The notes under the pieces were generated by a model, which worked only from the letters and a program-made list of their open reading frames with translations, made no database searches and had not been told where the DNA came from. From positions 310,001-374,000 of the forward strand of contig NZ_JAFBEO010000001.1 of NCBI RefSeq assembly GCF_016908785.1: 64,000 bases of DNA, written 5' to 3'. This document shows positions 9,513 to 17,253 of this stretch, in pieces (positions within the stretch are counted from its first letter, which is position 1; each line of letters starts with the position of its first letter). This DNA comes from Weissella uvarum. GTDB lineage: Bacteria > Bacillota > Bacilli > Lactobacillales > Lactobacillaceae. Both the position numbers and the translations under genes were made by a program.

Positions 9513-10529
9513 TTAACCTGCTAATACTTTCTGACTTTTAATCACAAAACTTTCGATAACCGTTTGTGTATTCAAATTCATTTCAATTGCTTGGGGCATC
9601 GCTAACGCTAAATCGGTTAAGGCCAAAATTTGCGCTTGAGTATATCGTTTTGCTAACTGTTCCCATTGTGGGAGCGTAGTAAAACCGCTCTGAATTAACC
9701 CACCTTGCAACGCCATCAATAAATCCCGACAAGCTTGGATAATCATTGCAAGGACCGCTTTAGCATCCTGCTCTTTAATTAACGGCATCACGTCGGTTTG
9801 AATCATGACAAACGCTTGATAATCCTGTTCTAATAAAGCGGTCATCAACCGTTCAACTTGTTTTAAAACACGTTGGAACCAGTCATCAACGAGCCAATTT
9901 TGCGCCACATCCAAATCATCGGTCAGCGCACTTACCAACGGAACCACATGCTGCGGATATCCTAAATCAAGCAACTGTTGGTTCCGTGCTTCCCCAGCCA
10001 AAGCCTGGAATTCAACAACTTGTGTCCGTGAAACAATCGTTGGCAAAACTTGCTGTCGACTCGTTGCAATCAAAATAATAGTCTGATGCCCTTGTGGCTC
10101 TTCAATCGACTTCAAAAGTCCATTAGCCGCACTATCGGTCATTGTTTCGGCCGCGTGTACAATGATCACCTTTTGTTCGCCTTCAACCGCTGTCTTCGTT
10201 AATTCATTTTGTAAAAAACGAATTTGATCAACTTTTAACCGCTGACCATCTGGTTCCACTTCTACAACATCTGGATGTTCATGTCGCGCAATCCGACGAC
10301 ATTGGTTACATGTACCATCTGGATTACCATCAGCCTGAGGGTGCAAACACAATAGACGCATTGCTAACCAATCTGCCACCTCGACTTGTCCACGACCATT
10401 GGGACCCACAAACAAAAAAGCATGACTCAATTGTTGTTTTTTGATGGCACTCTCAAATTGATGAATGATGACCGGCTGTTTAGCATTGGCTTGCGCAATC
10501 AACGTTTCAGGTGTGTTTTCAACTGCCAT
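9513..10529 (-). CDS. holB: DNA polymerase III subunit delta'
   Basis: 338-residue clamp-loader subunit that works with DnaX and delta to load the sliding clamp. The P-loop reads GPNGRGQ, lacking the usual GKT, as expected for the non-ATPase delta' position. SRTQV matches the SRC-like sensor region. The zinc module normally has four Cys (C-x9-C-x2-C-x2-C); here the second is Asp71 (Cys61, Asp71, Cys74, Cys77). The ribosome site is weak. Third gene of tmk-darA-holB-rsmI. Confidence 0.94.
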   Translation of the reverse strand: MAVENTPETLIAQANAKQPVIIHQFESAIKKQQLSHAFLFVGPNGRGQVEVADWLAMRLLCLHPQADGNPDGTCNQCRRIARHEHPDVVEVEPDGQRLKVDQIRFLQNELTKTAVEGEQKVIIVHAAETMTDSAANGLLKSIEEPQGHQTIILIATSRQQVLPTIVSRTQVVEFQALAGEARNQQLLDLGYPQHVVPLVSALTDDLDVAQNWLVDDWFQRVLKQVERLMTALLEQDYQAFVMIQTDVMPLIKEQDAKAVLAMIIQACRDLLMALQGGLIQSGFTTLPQWEQLAKRYTQAQILALTDLALAMPQAIEMNLNTQTVIESFVIKSQKVLAG

Positions 10530-10555
10530 GTGGGTGCATTCTCACTTTCTAAACT

Positions 10556-10882
10556 TTAAAATTGGTGAAATTGTTCAACATCTTGAACGAAAACTGTTGC
10601 GCCACCAATTTCGACTTCCATTGGTGCCGTCACAGTTGATTCAACTGTATCCATCCCAAAGGAAGGCGTCATCATCCGATTACGTTTCTTAGCAGAATGT
10701 TTGATGATTTCTAACACATCATCCAATTTTTCATCGGAAACCCCAATCATGAAGGTCGTACTACCTGCTTTTAGAAAGCCTCCCGTTGAAGCCAGGCGTG
10801 TTGCACCGAAACCAGCCTTAACTAATGCTTTTCCTAAACGTGCTGCATCTTTATCTTGGACAACTGCTGTAACCATTTTCAT
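10556..10882 (-). CDS. darA: Cyclic-di-AMP receptor (DarA/PstA, YaaQ family)
   Basis: 108-residue PII-like protein that binds c-di-AMP as a trimer. MKMVTAVVQDKDAARLGKAL begins the ferredoxin-like fold and TRLASTGGFLKAGSTTFMIG carries the ligand-binding loop. It sits between tmk and holB, the standard Firmicute position. Its effector partner is unknown. Because c-di-AMP commonly controls osmolyte uptake, the osmoprotectant transporter at 61-64 kb may be part of the same physiology, but that link is an inference. Confidence 0.93.
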   Translation of the reverse strand: MKMVTAVVQDKDAARLGKALVKAGFGATRLASTGGFLKAGSTTFMIGVSDEKLDDVLEIIKHSAKKRNRMMTPSFGMDTVESTVTAPMEVEIGGATVFVQDVEQFHQF

Positions 10883-10895
10883 TGTGCTATTCTCC

Positions 10896-11543
10896 TTAAC
10901 CTAACTCGTCATGCAAAATTTGGTGCATTGATGCACTGGTTTGTTCAATAACTTGATCTAAAGGCTGATTGGCATCAATCACCCAAAACCGTTCTGGATT
11001 ACGTTCAATTAATTCATGATAGGCTTGCGTCACTCGTTGATGAAAGGCCAAAGCTTCTACGTCCAACCGGTTCACTTCATCACTACGTTGCGTTTGAATC
11101 CGCTCCAATCCGATTTTTGGATCAAGGTCCAAATAAATGGTTGCTTGTGGTGCTAAACCATGTGTTGCAAATGTATTTAATTTAGCAATTTGCTCAACAC
11201 CTAACTCACGACCGCCCCCTTGATAAGCAATTGAACTATCAACATAGCGATCCGAAAGGACTACTTTGTCATCTGCTAATGCTGGTTCAATGGTTTCCAC
11301 AATATGTTGGCGTCGTGAAGCCGCATACAAGAGTGCTTCAGTCCAAGCATCCATCGTTGGTAAATTAGGATCTAATACCAAGTCGCGAATTGCTTCGGCA
11401 ACCACACTACCTGTCCCACCAGGTTCACGGGTCACTAATAACCGTTCACCTAAAAGTGGTCGCAACTCAGCTAAAATCGCTTTTAAAACTGATGTTTTGC
11501 CGGCGCCATCCGGTCCTTCAATTGAAATAAACTTTCCCGTCAT
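10896..11543 (-). CDS. tmk: Thymidylate kinase
   Basis: 215-residue dTMP kinase in dTTP synthesis. P-loop GPDGAGKT (10-17), the DRx-type TREPGGTG, DRYVDSSIAYQGGGR and the LID segment around RIQTQRSDEVNRLD are all present. First gene of its unit, behind an extended -10 promoter; 14 bases separate it from darA. Confidence 0.96.
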   Translation of the reverse strand: MTGKFISIEGPDGAGKTSVLKAILAELRPLLGERLLVTREPGGTGSVVAEAIRDLVLDPNLPTMDAWTEALLYAASRRQHIVETIEPALADDKVVLSDRYVDSSIAYQGGGRELGVEQIAKLNTFATHGLAPQATIYLDLDPKIGLERIQTQRSDEVNRLDVEALAFHQRVTQAYHELIERNPERFWVIDANQPLDQVIEQTSASMHQILHDELG

Positions 11544-11573
11544 GATGTCTACCTTTATCCTTTAATGTTTCCT

Positions 11574-11582
11574 ATTATACCA
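11574..11582 (-). promoter_or_regulatory. Extended -10 promoter of the tmk unit
   Basis: TGG-TATAAT on minus, 31 bases before the tmk ATG. The -35 zone falls in the upstream terminator and has no match to TTGACA, so the extended element probably carries recognition. Confidence 0.6.
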
Positions 11583-11589
11583 TAGCAAT

Positions 11590-11625
11590 AAAAAAGGACT
11601 TACCCGCTTTCTGGCAGATAAATCC
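11590..11625 (-). terminator. Intrinsic terminator of the dnaX-ybaB-recR-yaaL unit
   Basis: Twelve-pair stem GGATTTATCTGC/GCGGGTAAGTCC on minus with three G-T pairs, loop CAGAAA, then six T. Confidence 0.88.
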
Positions 11626-11635
11626 ATTGTCATCA

Positions 11636-11896
11636 CTAATTCTCTGGGTGCACAAATGCTTGATGCCAACTTGCAACCACTTTACGCTGACGAGCAGCTC
11701 GCAATAAGAAGAAATACTTTTGCTTTTGTAGTGCCGTTTGCGCCACAATGTAACGCGGATCTAAATCACTTTCAAATAAAGCCTCTTCAGATAACTTGGC
11801 TTTTTCATAGTCATACTTCGCATCCGCGATACCATCTGTTAAATATTTATCATATTCACGCGGATTTAACTTTTGTTTTTTCTTTAGACCAAACAT
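11636..11896 (-). CDS. yaaL: YaaL family protein (DUF2508)
   Basis: 86-residue soluble, highly charged protein of unknown function. The family is recognised by MFGLKKKQ...EYDKYL and the Arg/Lys-rich helical end FLLRAARQRKVV. It follows recR directly, the same neighbour as in Bacillus. No enzyme motif or membrane segment is visible; the recR linkage is the only hint of a DNA-related role. Confidence 0.78.
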   Translation of the reverse strand: MFGLKKKQKLNPREYDKYLTDGIADAKYDYEKAKLSEEALFESDLDPRYIVAQTALQKQKYFFLLRAARQRKVVASWHQAFVHPEN

Positions 11897-12495
11897 TAAA
11901 GTTCCGTTCTCCCTTCAACTGCTTTAATTAAAGTGATTTCATCAGCATAATCAATGTCACTGCCTACTGACAATCCTGTTGCCAAACGTGAAACCTTAAT
12001 CCCAGCTGGCTTTAACAAACGTGATAGATACATCGCTGTCGCTTCACCTTCCGCATTTGCGTTCGTGGCTACAATCACTTCTTTAATTTCATCATTCTTT
12101 TGTAGGCGCGTTACCAATGAATCAATATTAATATCATCAGGCCCTTTTCCGGCCATTGGCGAAAGCACGCCATGTAATACATGATAAAGTCCATGATATT
12201 CGCCGGCATTTTCAATCGCCATCAAATCTTTAACTTCTTCAACCACTAACACTGTTGATTGATCACGACTAGGATCCGAACAAATAGCACATGGATCATC
12301 TTCCGTTAAATTACCACAAATACTACAAAAGGTTAAATCACGTTTAGCAGAAATCAGCGCTTGTGCAAAGCTTGTCACATCGGCTTCTGGCATGTCGATG
12401 ACATAAAAGGCTAAACGGGTTGCCGTTTTAACCCCAATTCCAGGTAGTTTAGTAAAACTATCAATTAATTTGGCAACTGGTTCTGGATATTGCAC
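11896..12495 (-). CDS. recR: Recombination protein RecR
   Basis: 199-residue ring-forming repair protein of the RecFOR pathway. It has an N-terminal helix-hairpin-helix ([14 protein letters not shown]), a complete C4 zinc finger ([16 protein letters not shown], about 57-72) and a Toprim domain from [11 protein letters not shown]. The zinc finger is intact here, unlike several other zinc proteins in the window. Between ybaB and yaaL. Confidence 0.97.
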   Translation of the reverse strand: MQYPEPVAKLIDSFTKLPGIGVKTATRLAFYVIDMPEADVTSFAQALISAKRDLTFCSICGNLTEDDPCAICSDPSRDQSTVLVVEEVKDLMAIENAGEYHGLYHVLHGVLSPMAGKGPDDINIDSLVTRLQKNDEIKEVIVATNANAEGEATAMYLSRLLKPAGIKVSRLATGLSVGSDIDYADEITLIKAVEGRTEL

Positions 12496-12522
12496 AATCC
12501 TACCTTCTTTCTAACAATCAGT

Positions 12523-12834
12523 TTAGAAGCCCATCCCCTTTGGGGCAAATTGACCCATCCGCTTTTCAGTATCCGCATCAATTTTTTTAAGCGCATCATT
12601 AGTCGCTACCAAAATCATATCAGCCAAACCATCGGGATCTTCTGGATCGATTAATTCAGGCTTAATTTGCATATCAAGCATCTTACGGTCACCGTTAAAC
12701 TTAACGACCACCATATCATCAGGTGCCTTACCTTCGTATTCTGTGTTCGCAATATCAGCTTGTTCTGATTGTACTTGCGCTTGCATCTTCTTCATTTGCT
12801 TCATCATTTGTTGCATATTTTGTCCGCCAAACAT
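12523..12834 (-). CDS. ybaB: Nucleoid-associated protein YbaB/EbfC
   Basis: 103-residue dimeric DNA-binding protein. A Met/Gln-rich helix (NMQQMMKQMKKMQAQVQ) leads into the conserved VKFNGDRKMLDMQIKPELIDPEDPD core. The dnaX-ybaB-recR order is conserved across bacteria. Confidence 0.95.
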   Translation of the reverse strand: MFGGQNMQQMMKQMKKMQAQVQSEQADIANTEYEGKAPDDMVVVKFNGDRKMLDMQIKPELIDPEDPDGLADMILVATNDALKKIDADTEKRMGQFAPKGMGF

Positions 12835-12869
12835 ATTTTCATTCCTCTTTTCTATTTAAATTAAATTGT

Positions 12870-14720
12870 TTAATCTTCTTGTGTAACAACTGTATCACCG
12901 AATAATGCTTTTGCCTCAGCCACGACCGGATCATCCGTCTGATCATTGGCAGCATTAGTTTCGTCCATTAAATGTTGCAAACCTTCATCATCTGCGGTTG
13001 CCATTGGTTGTTCAACCGGACTATTAGACTGCGAATTACTCTGTGGTGTCTCAGTTTGTTCGCCACGGGTGGCTGTAACAAAATCAGACCGTAATTTAGG
13101 CCACGCATCAGTCGTAATAAAGACTAATTGCCGATCTTGTTGAGCTTGTGTCAAGATACGTAACTGCACAGTCATCTTTTGGAGTAAATCTTGATTGTGC
13201 ATTGCTTGCGTTCGAATCACATCATAATCGAAAGCAACCACGAGTCCTGCCGGTGCCGCTGCAATTGGTTGCGCAACATTTAGCATCGCCTGTTGTGGCA
13301 CTGCTAAACTATTAATCAAGTCACGCCAAACGCTTTGTACCCGTGTTAAATCTCCACGAGTTGCTTGACGCAAGACATTAAAGACGGCCGCCTGATCATC
13401 CAAAACGGTTACTTGTTCCCCTTGAACTTGGGCCTGTGCTTGTGCGGCAGGCGTAGCATTAGCACTGCCAGTTGTCTTATCTGCCGGTTTTGCAGTAGTC
13501 GTAACATTACTTCGTGATGGTGCTGGCTGTGTCGCCGTTTCAGACGTTACCTCTGTTTGTAGTGCTTGACTGGCTGCAACTGTTGTTGAAGCTTGTCCCA
13601 CCTGCGCAGGGGCTGCCTGTGATACTGATGTCCCATTCATACCATTTTCGGTTAAACCACTCAACTTAACAGTAAGCACCTCAAGATACACACTGGGCCG
13701 GTTCGTATAACGTAATTGTTGTTGTGTGTCACTTAAGATATCAATCATTTGATACCACACACCTGCTGGTGTTGCTTGGGCTAAATTTTTAAAATTATCA
13801 TCTGGTACTAAGGTGATCAAATCAGGTGCTTCAGTATATAGCAATAAATCACGTGCATAACTAATTAAATCTTCAACGAAACGATTCACATCTTTCCCAG
13901 CATCTAGGATTTCTTCCACTTTCGCTAAAGCAGCTTTGGTATCACCTTGTCGTAAAGCTTGAACATAGTCACCAAGTAATGACTGGGTAACCGACCCTGT
14001 CACAAGGAGCGCATTTTCCAAAGTAACCTCATCATCACCAAAAGATAGGACCTGGTCTAAGATACTTAGCGCGTCACGCATGCCACCATCAGCAGCATTC
14101 GCGATTACACGCAAAGCATCCTCATCATACGAATCACCAACTTCATCCAAAATATAAGCCATTCGCTCATAAGCATCCTGACTACTAATTCGCTTAAAAT
14201 CAAAACGCTGGGTTCTAGAAATGATGGTAGCCGGAATTTTTTGTGGCTCCGTTGTCGCCAAGATAAAAATCACGTTGGCTGGTGGCTCTTCTAAAGTTTT
14301 CAATAAGGCATTGAATGCCCCGGTTGAAAGCATATGCACCTCATCAATAATATAAACTTTATATTTACCACGTGTTGGCGCGTAATTAACATCTTCACGA
14401 ATTTGTCGAATTTCATCAACCCCGTTATTCGAGGCCGCGTCAAGTTCAATAACATCTCCAAATGAACCATCATTAATTGCTAAACAAATTTCACAGGAAT
14501 CATCTGGTTCACCATTTTCAGGGTGTAGACAATTCACTGCCTTGGCGAAAATTTTAGCCGCCGAGGTTTTACCTGTTCCACGAGGACCGCTGAAAAGATA
14601 CGCGTGTGTGATTTGGTCACTGATAATTGTGTTCTTCAAAGTCTGGGTCACAACTTCTTGACCAATCATGTCACTAAACTTTTGTGGACGCCAGGTCCGA
14701 TATAAAGCTTGATATGCCAT
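12870..14720 (-). CDS. dnaX: DNA polymerase III subunits gamma and tau
   Basis: 616-residue clamp-loader ATPase. Start taken at ATG 14720 (MAYQALYRTWRPQ) because GGAGG is 9 bases upstream; a TTG two codons earlier is too close to it. Walker A is GPRGTGKT (45-52), Walker B IIDEVHML, and an SRTQRF sensor follows. The zinc module has Cys64, Cys76 and Cys79, but the second ligand is Asp73. Residues about 375-470 are a low-complexity Ala/Gln/Thr linker before the tau-like C-terminal domain. I see no slippery A-run of the type that makes gamma in E. coli. Confidence 0.96.
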   Translation of the reverse strand: MAYQALYRTWRPQKFSDMIGQEVVTQTLKNTIISDQITHAYLFSGPRGTGKTSAAKIFAKAVNCLHPENGEPDDSCEICLAINDGSFGDVIELDAASNNGVDEIRQIREDVNYAPTRGKYKVYIIDEVHMLSTGAFNALLKTLEEPPANVIFILATTEPQKIPATIISRTQRFDFKRISSQDAYERMAYILDEVGDSYDEDALRVIANAADGGMRDALSILDQVLSFGDDEVTLENALLVTGSVTQSLLGDYVQALRQGDTKAALAKVEEILDAGKDVNRFVEDLISYARDLLLYTEAPDLITLVPDDNFKNLAQATPAGVWYQMIDILSDTQQQLRYTNRPSVYLEVLTVKLSGLTENGMNGTSVSQAAPAQVGQASTTVAASQALQTEVTSETATQPAPSRSNVTTTAKPADKTTGSANATPAAQAQAQVQGEQVTVLDDQAAVFNVLRQATRGDLTRVQSVWRDLINSLAVPQQAMLNVAQPIAAAPAGLVVAFDYDVIRTQAMHNQDLLQKMTVQLRILTQAQQDRQLVFITTDAWPKLRSDFVTATRGEQTETPQSNSQSNSPVEQPMATADDEGLQHLMDETNAANDQTDDPVVAEAKALFGDTVVTQED

Positions 14721-14756
14721 TTTCAACGTCCTCCTTCTTTAAAACTCATACTCATT

Positions 14757-14765
14757 ATTTTAACA
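14757..14765 (-). promoter_or_regulatory. Extended -10 promoter of dnaX
   Basis: TGT-TAAAAT on minus, 37 bases before the dnaX ATG, with no recognisable -35. Confidence 0.45.
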
Positions 14766-14776
14766 GAAATTTGCTT

Positions 14777-14810
14777 AAAAAAACGCCAGTTGATTAAAAA
14801 TCAACTGACG
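14777..14810 (-). terminator. Intrinsic terminator between SRP RNA and dnaX
   Basis: Perfect nine-pair stem CAGTTGATT/AATCAACTG with a three-base loop, then GCG and seven T on minus. Confidence 0.88.
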
Positions 14811-14823
14811 ACTTCATTGGTAT

Positions 14824-14910
14824 AAAAAAGGCAAAGCACAATCTACGGTCTCCTTAGTGCTGCTGCCTTCCGACCCTGACACAATTCGAAGTGCAAACTT
14901 GCTTTACCAA
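14824..14910 (-). ncRNA. ffs: Signal recognition particle RNA (4.5S/small type)
   Basis: The minus strand carries GTGTCAGGGTCGGAAGGCAG followed by CAGCACTAAGGAGACC, which is the conserved SRP helix 8 with its GGAA tetraloop and the asymmetric internal loop that binds Ffh. The ends pair (GGTAAAGCA with TGCTTTGCC) and a T-run follows. Small size without an Alu domain is usual in lactobacilli. Position between tadA and dnaX is the same as in Bacillus. Ends are set from the terminal helix and are accurate to a few bases. Confidence 0.93.
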
Positions 14911-14915
14911 AAGAT

Positions 14916-14924
14916 ATTGTATCA
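14916..14924 (-). promoter_or_regulatory. Extended -10 promoter of the SRP RNA
   Basis: TGA-TACAAT on minus, ending six bases before the predicted RNA 5' end and lying in the gap after the tadA stop. Confidence 0.6.
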
Positions 14925-14928
14925 CGGT

Positions 14929-15450
14929 TCAGTTATTTTGACTAGCGCTTTCTTGCATTGCTTTTCGTTCTAATTTACGACGCTTACGTACCGCTTTAAA
15001 GAAGGCTTTTAAAAGCTGACTTGCCTCGGTTTGACGGACGCCAGGATGCACCGTAACTTGATGATTTAAACGTTCATCTTCCAAAACATGATACAACGAG
15101 CGCACTGCACCTGCTTTCGGGTCATCAGCACCATAGTAAACATCCGTTATGCGTGTTTGTTGAATTAGGCCTGCACACATTAAGCACGGCTCTAAGGTGA
15201 CAAATAATTGTGCTTCTGGCAAACGCCACGATTTTTCAAGCCGATTTGCTTCAGTCAACGCCAATAACTCTGCATGTTGACTAGCATCCTGCATGCGTTC
15301 CCGTAAATTAAAGCCACGACCAATAATTTTACCATCTTGAACAACAACCGCCCCAATCGGCACTTCACCAACCGCTTGCGCTTTATGGGCTTCATATAGA
15401 GCTTGCCCCATAAAGTAATCGATTTGTTCTGAGGTCAAACTAGTCGTCAT
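14929..15450 (-). CDS. tadA: tRNA-specific adenosine deaminase
   Basis: 173-residue zinc deaminase that converts A34 to inosine in tRNA-Arg(ACG). HAEL is the zinc/catalytic motif with the proton-shuttle Glu, and PCLMCAG supplies the two Cys ligands. Start is ATG 15450, seven bases after GGAG; a GTG two codons earlier is too close. The gene overlaps the end of the upstream methyltransferase. The window also encodes two tRNA-Arg(ACG) and a tRNA-Thr(AGU), so this enzyme may have a second substrate. Confidence 0.94.
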   Translation of the reverse strand: MTTSLTSEQIDYFMGQALYEAHKAQAVGEVPIGAVVVQDGKIIGRGFNLRERMQDASQHAELLALTEANRLEKSWRLPEAQLFVTLEPCLMCAGLIQQTRITDVYYGADDPKAGAVRSLYHVLEDERLNHQVTVHPGVRQTEASQLLKAFFKAVRKRRKLERKAMQESASQNN

Positions 15451-16048
15451 ACACACTCTCCATCACATAGTACCCTTTTGCTTTATCAATTGTTTGAACA
15501 TTACCAAACGTTTCATCCATCAAAGCTTTAGCTGAAGGTGCGCCCTGCTTTTTCTGAAGGACAACCGTCAAAGTACCACCAGGCAATAAATGTTCATGGG
15601 CTTCCCGTAACATTGTCTGTACAACGGCTTTCCCAGCTCGTACTGGTGGATTAACCATAATCGCCGCAAATCGATCTTGAACTGCTTGATAAATATCAGA
15701 TTGGACAATTTCAATTTGATCTAAGACCCGGTTGGCTTCGGCATTACGCTTAATTAAATCAACCGCACGATGATTCACCTCAGCTGCCACAAATTGACGC
15801 TCTGGCATCACCTTAGCAAGGCTAATTGCTACTGGGCCATAGCCAGCCCCTAAATCCAAAATGCGACCATCCGGAATTTTGTCAGCATCAAACGCTTCAA
15901 GCATGGTCCGCGTTCCAAAATCAATCGTTTGTTTTGAAAAAACACCGGCATCACTGGTAAATTTTAAGTCGTTGCCTAACAAATTAAATGTAAATGTATG
16001 TTCGTCATGGGCCAATGTTGGTTCAGCTGTATAATAATGATCTGTCAT
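15440..16048 (-). CDS. RsmC-like class I methyltransferase
   Basis: 202-residue SAM-dependent methyltransferase close to the RsmC/YbxB group that methylates guanine in rRNA. ILDLGAGYGPVAISLA (SAM-binding motif I, about 64-79) and the catalytic-type NPPVRAG are clear. Single-domain, so shorter than two-domain E. coli RsmC. The target base is not settled by sequence. It overlaps tadA by 11 bases and is probably cotranscribed. Confidence 0.85.
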   Translation of the reverse strand: MTDHYYTAEPTLAHDEHTFTFNLLGNDLKFTSDAGVFSKQTIDFGTRTMLEAFDADKIPDGRILDLGAGYGPVAISLAKVMPERQFVAAEVNHRAVDLIKRNAEANRVLDQIEIVQSDIYQAVQDRFAAIMVNPPVRAGKAVVQTMLREAHEHLLPGGTLTVVLQKKQGAPSAKALMDETFGNVQTIDKAKGYYVMESVYDD

Positions 16049-16074
16049 AAATTCTACCTCGTTTATTCACTTTT

Positions 16075-16083
16075 ATTGTAACA
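16075..16083 (-). promoter_or_regulatory. Extended -10 promoter of the methyltransferase-tadA unit
   Basis: TGT-TACAAT on minus, 26 bases before the methyltransferase start. Confidence 0.5.
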
Positions 16084-16092
16084 TGCCCACGT

Positions 16093-16121
16093 AAAAAGGA
16101 TTGCTGTTCCCAACAATCCTT
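16093..16121 (-). terminator. Intrinsic terminator after the alpha/beta hydrolase gene
   Basis: AAGGATTG/CAATCCTT stem on minus, followed by a short T-run. Confidence 0.78.
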
Positions 16122-16126
16122 ACGCG

Positions 16127-17065
16127 CTAATGTACATATTGATTCAAAAAACTCTTAACTTGCTTTTCATAAGCCGTTTGGTCTTTTTCATAAGCTTCCA
16201 TATGGTCAGCATTATCAACTTCAAACTTGGCCTTTGGTCCGCGCGTTGCCTCGTAGACATCATTCAACATATAACTTGGCACAAAGCCATCTTGCTTACC
16301 ATGAATAAATAGCATTGGTCGCGTGTTACGCTTCAAAGCTGCCACGCTGTCGGCTTGATCATATGAATAACCAGCTAATACCTTCGAATAAACTGACATA
16401 ATACTAATGAGTGGGTTCGCCAACCAACGTGGAATATGATAAAGCTGGTTAGCCTCATACAATAATTCTTCACGCATACTGTTGTAACCACAGTCTTCAA
16501 TATATGCTTTCACTTGCTTGGGTGGATTCATCCCCGCCAAATCCATCGTGGTTGCCCCACCAAGCGATGTACCATAAACCACAATTTCACTCTTTGGATT
16601 TTGCTTGATCAACCGTTGAATCCATTCTAAATAATCTTTAGCTTCTAAATAACCATAACCAATAAACTTACCACCAGACTTACCTGCAGCTCGGTTATCG
16701 GCCAGCAAGACATTGTAGCCTTGTTGATGCATCATATTAGCATAAGGAATGACTTCACGATGGTCAACCGCAAAACCATGAATCACAATCGCCGTTTTGT
16801 TCGATGGTTGTGCGGCCGGAACATACTGTCCCTTTAACTTCACCCCGTCTTTAGCAGTTAAATTGACGGCTTGCTTGTTTGGCACAGCCGACCAAGCCTT
16901 CTTTTGTTTGTCGAGCGGATCCGCTTTTTGTGTCTGTGACCCTCCTGTCACGAAACTCTTATCGGCACGCACTTCCACAATATAAAAGAAAACACCAGCC
17001 GCGATTAACATCGCAACGGCAATCGCAATTACCACAGAAATGACTATTTTCATCATCTTACGCAT
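16127..17065 (-). CDS. Membrane-anchored alpha/beta hydrolase
   Basis: 312-residue serine hydrolase with one N-terminal membrane helix (about 5-27) and the catalytic domain probably outside the cell. IHGFAVDHRE marks the oxyanion region, GTSLGG the nucleophile elbow, HGKQDGFVP the acid and NADHMEAY the His. Similar to the YfhR/BAAT-like group often found in lactobacilli. The substrate is unknown; an ester or peptide bond cannot be distinguished. Monocistronic by spacing. Confidence 0.85.
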   Translation of the reverse strand: MRKMMKIVISVVIAIAVAMLIAAGVFFYIVEVRADKSFVTGGSQTQKADPLDKQKKAWSAVPNKQAVNLTAKDGVKLKGQYVPAAQPSNKTAIVIHGFAVDHREVIPYANMMHQQGYNVLLADNRAAGKSGGKFIGYGYLEAKDYLEWIQRLIKQNPKSEIVVYGTSLGGATTMDLAGMNPPKQVKAYIEDCGYNSMREELLYEANQLYHIPRWLANPLISIMSVYSKVLAGYSYDQADSVAALKRNTRPMLFIHGKQDGFVPSYMLNDVYEATRGPKAKFEVDNADHMEAYEKDQTAYEKQVKSFLNQYVH

Positions 17066-17214
17066 TTAATTATTCATGCTTGGCTTGTTGCTTAACCAAA
17101 CATGCTCCTTTCAACTTTCATAACAGATAGCTGTAATTATATCAAAAATTCACGTTCACAACTGCTTTTTATTCCAGCACACCCCAAGAAAACTAAGCTG
17201 TTACTTGAAAATTG

Positions 17215-17223
17215 TGCTACACT
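17215..17223 (+). promoter_or_regulatory. Extended -10 promoter of pepF
   Basis: TGC-TACACT on plus, 30 bases before the pepF ATG. No consensus -35 at 17 bases. Confidence 0.45.
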
Positions 17224-17253
17224 ATTAAAAAATAATGAGAAAGAGGTTGTGTT

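Noticed and set aside
12870-14720. Programmed frameshift in dnaX producing gamma
   Set aside because: No A-AAA-AAG-type slippery run with a downstream hairpin was seen; the long linker is low-complexity but in frame.
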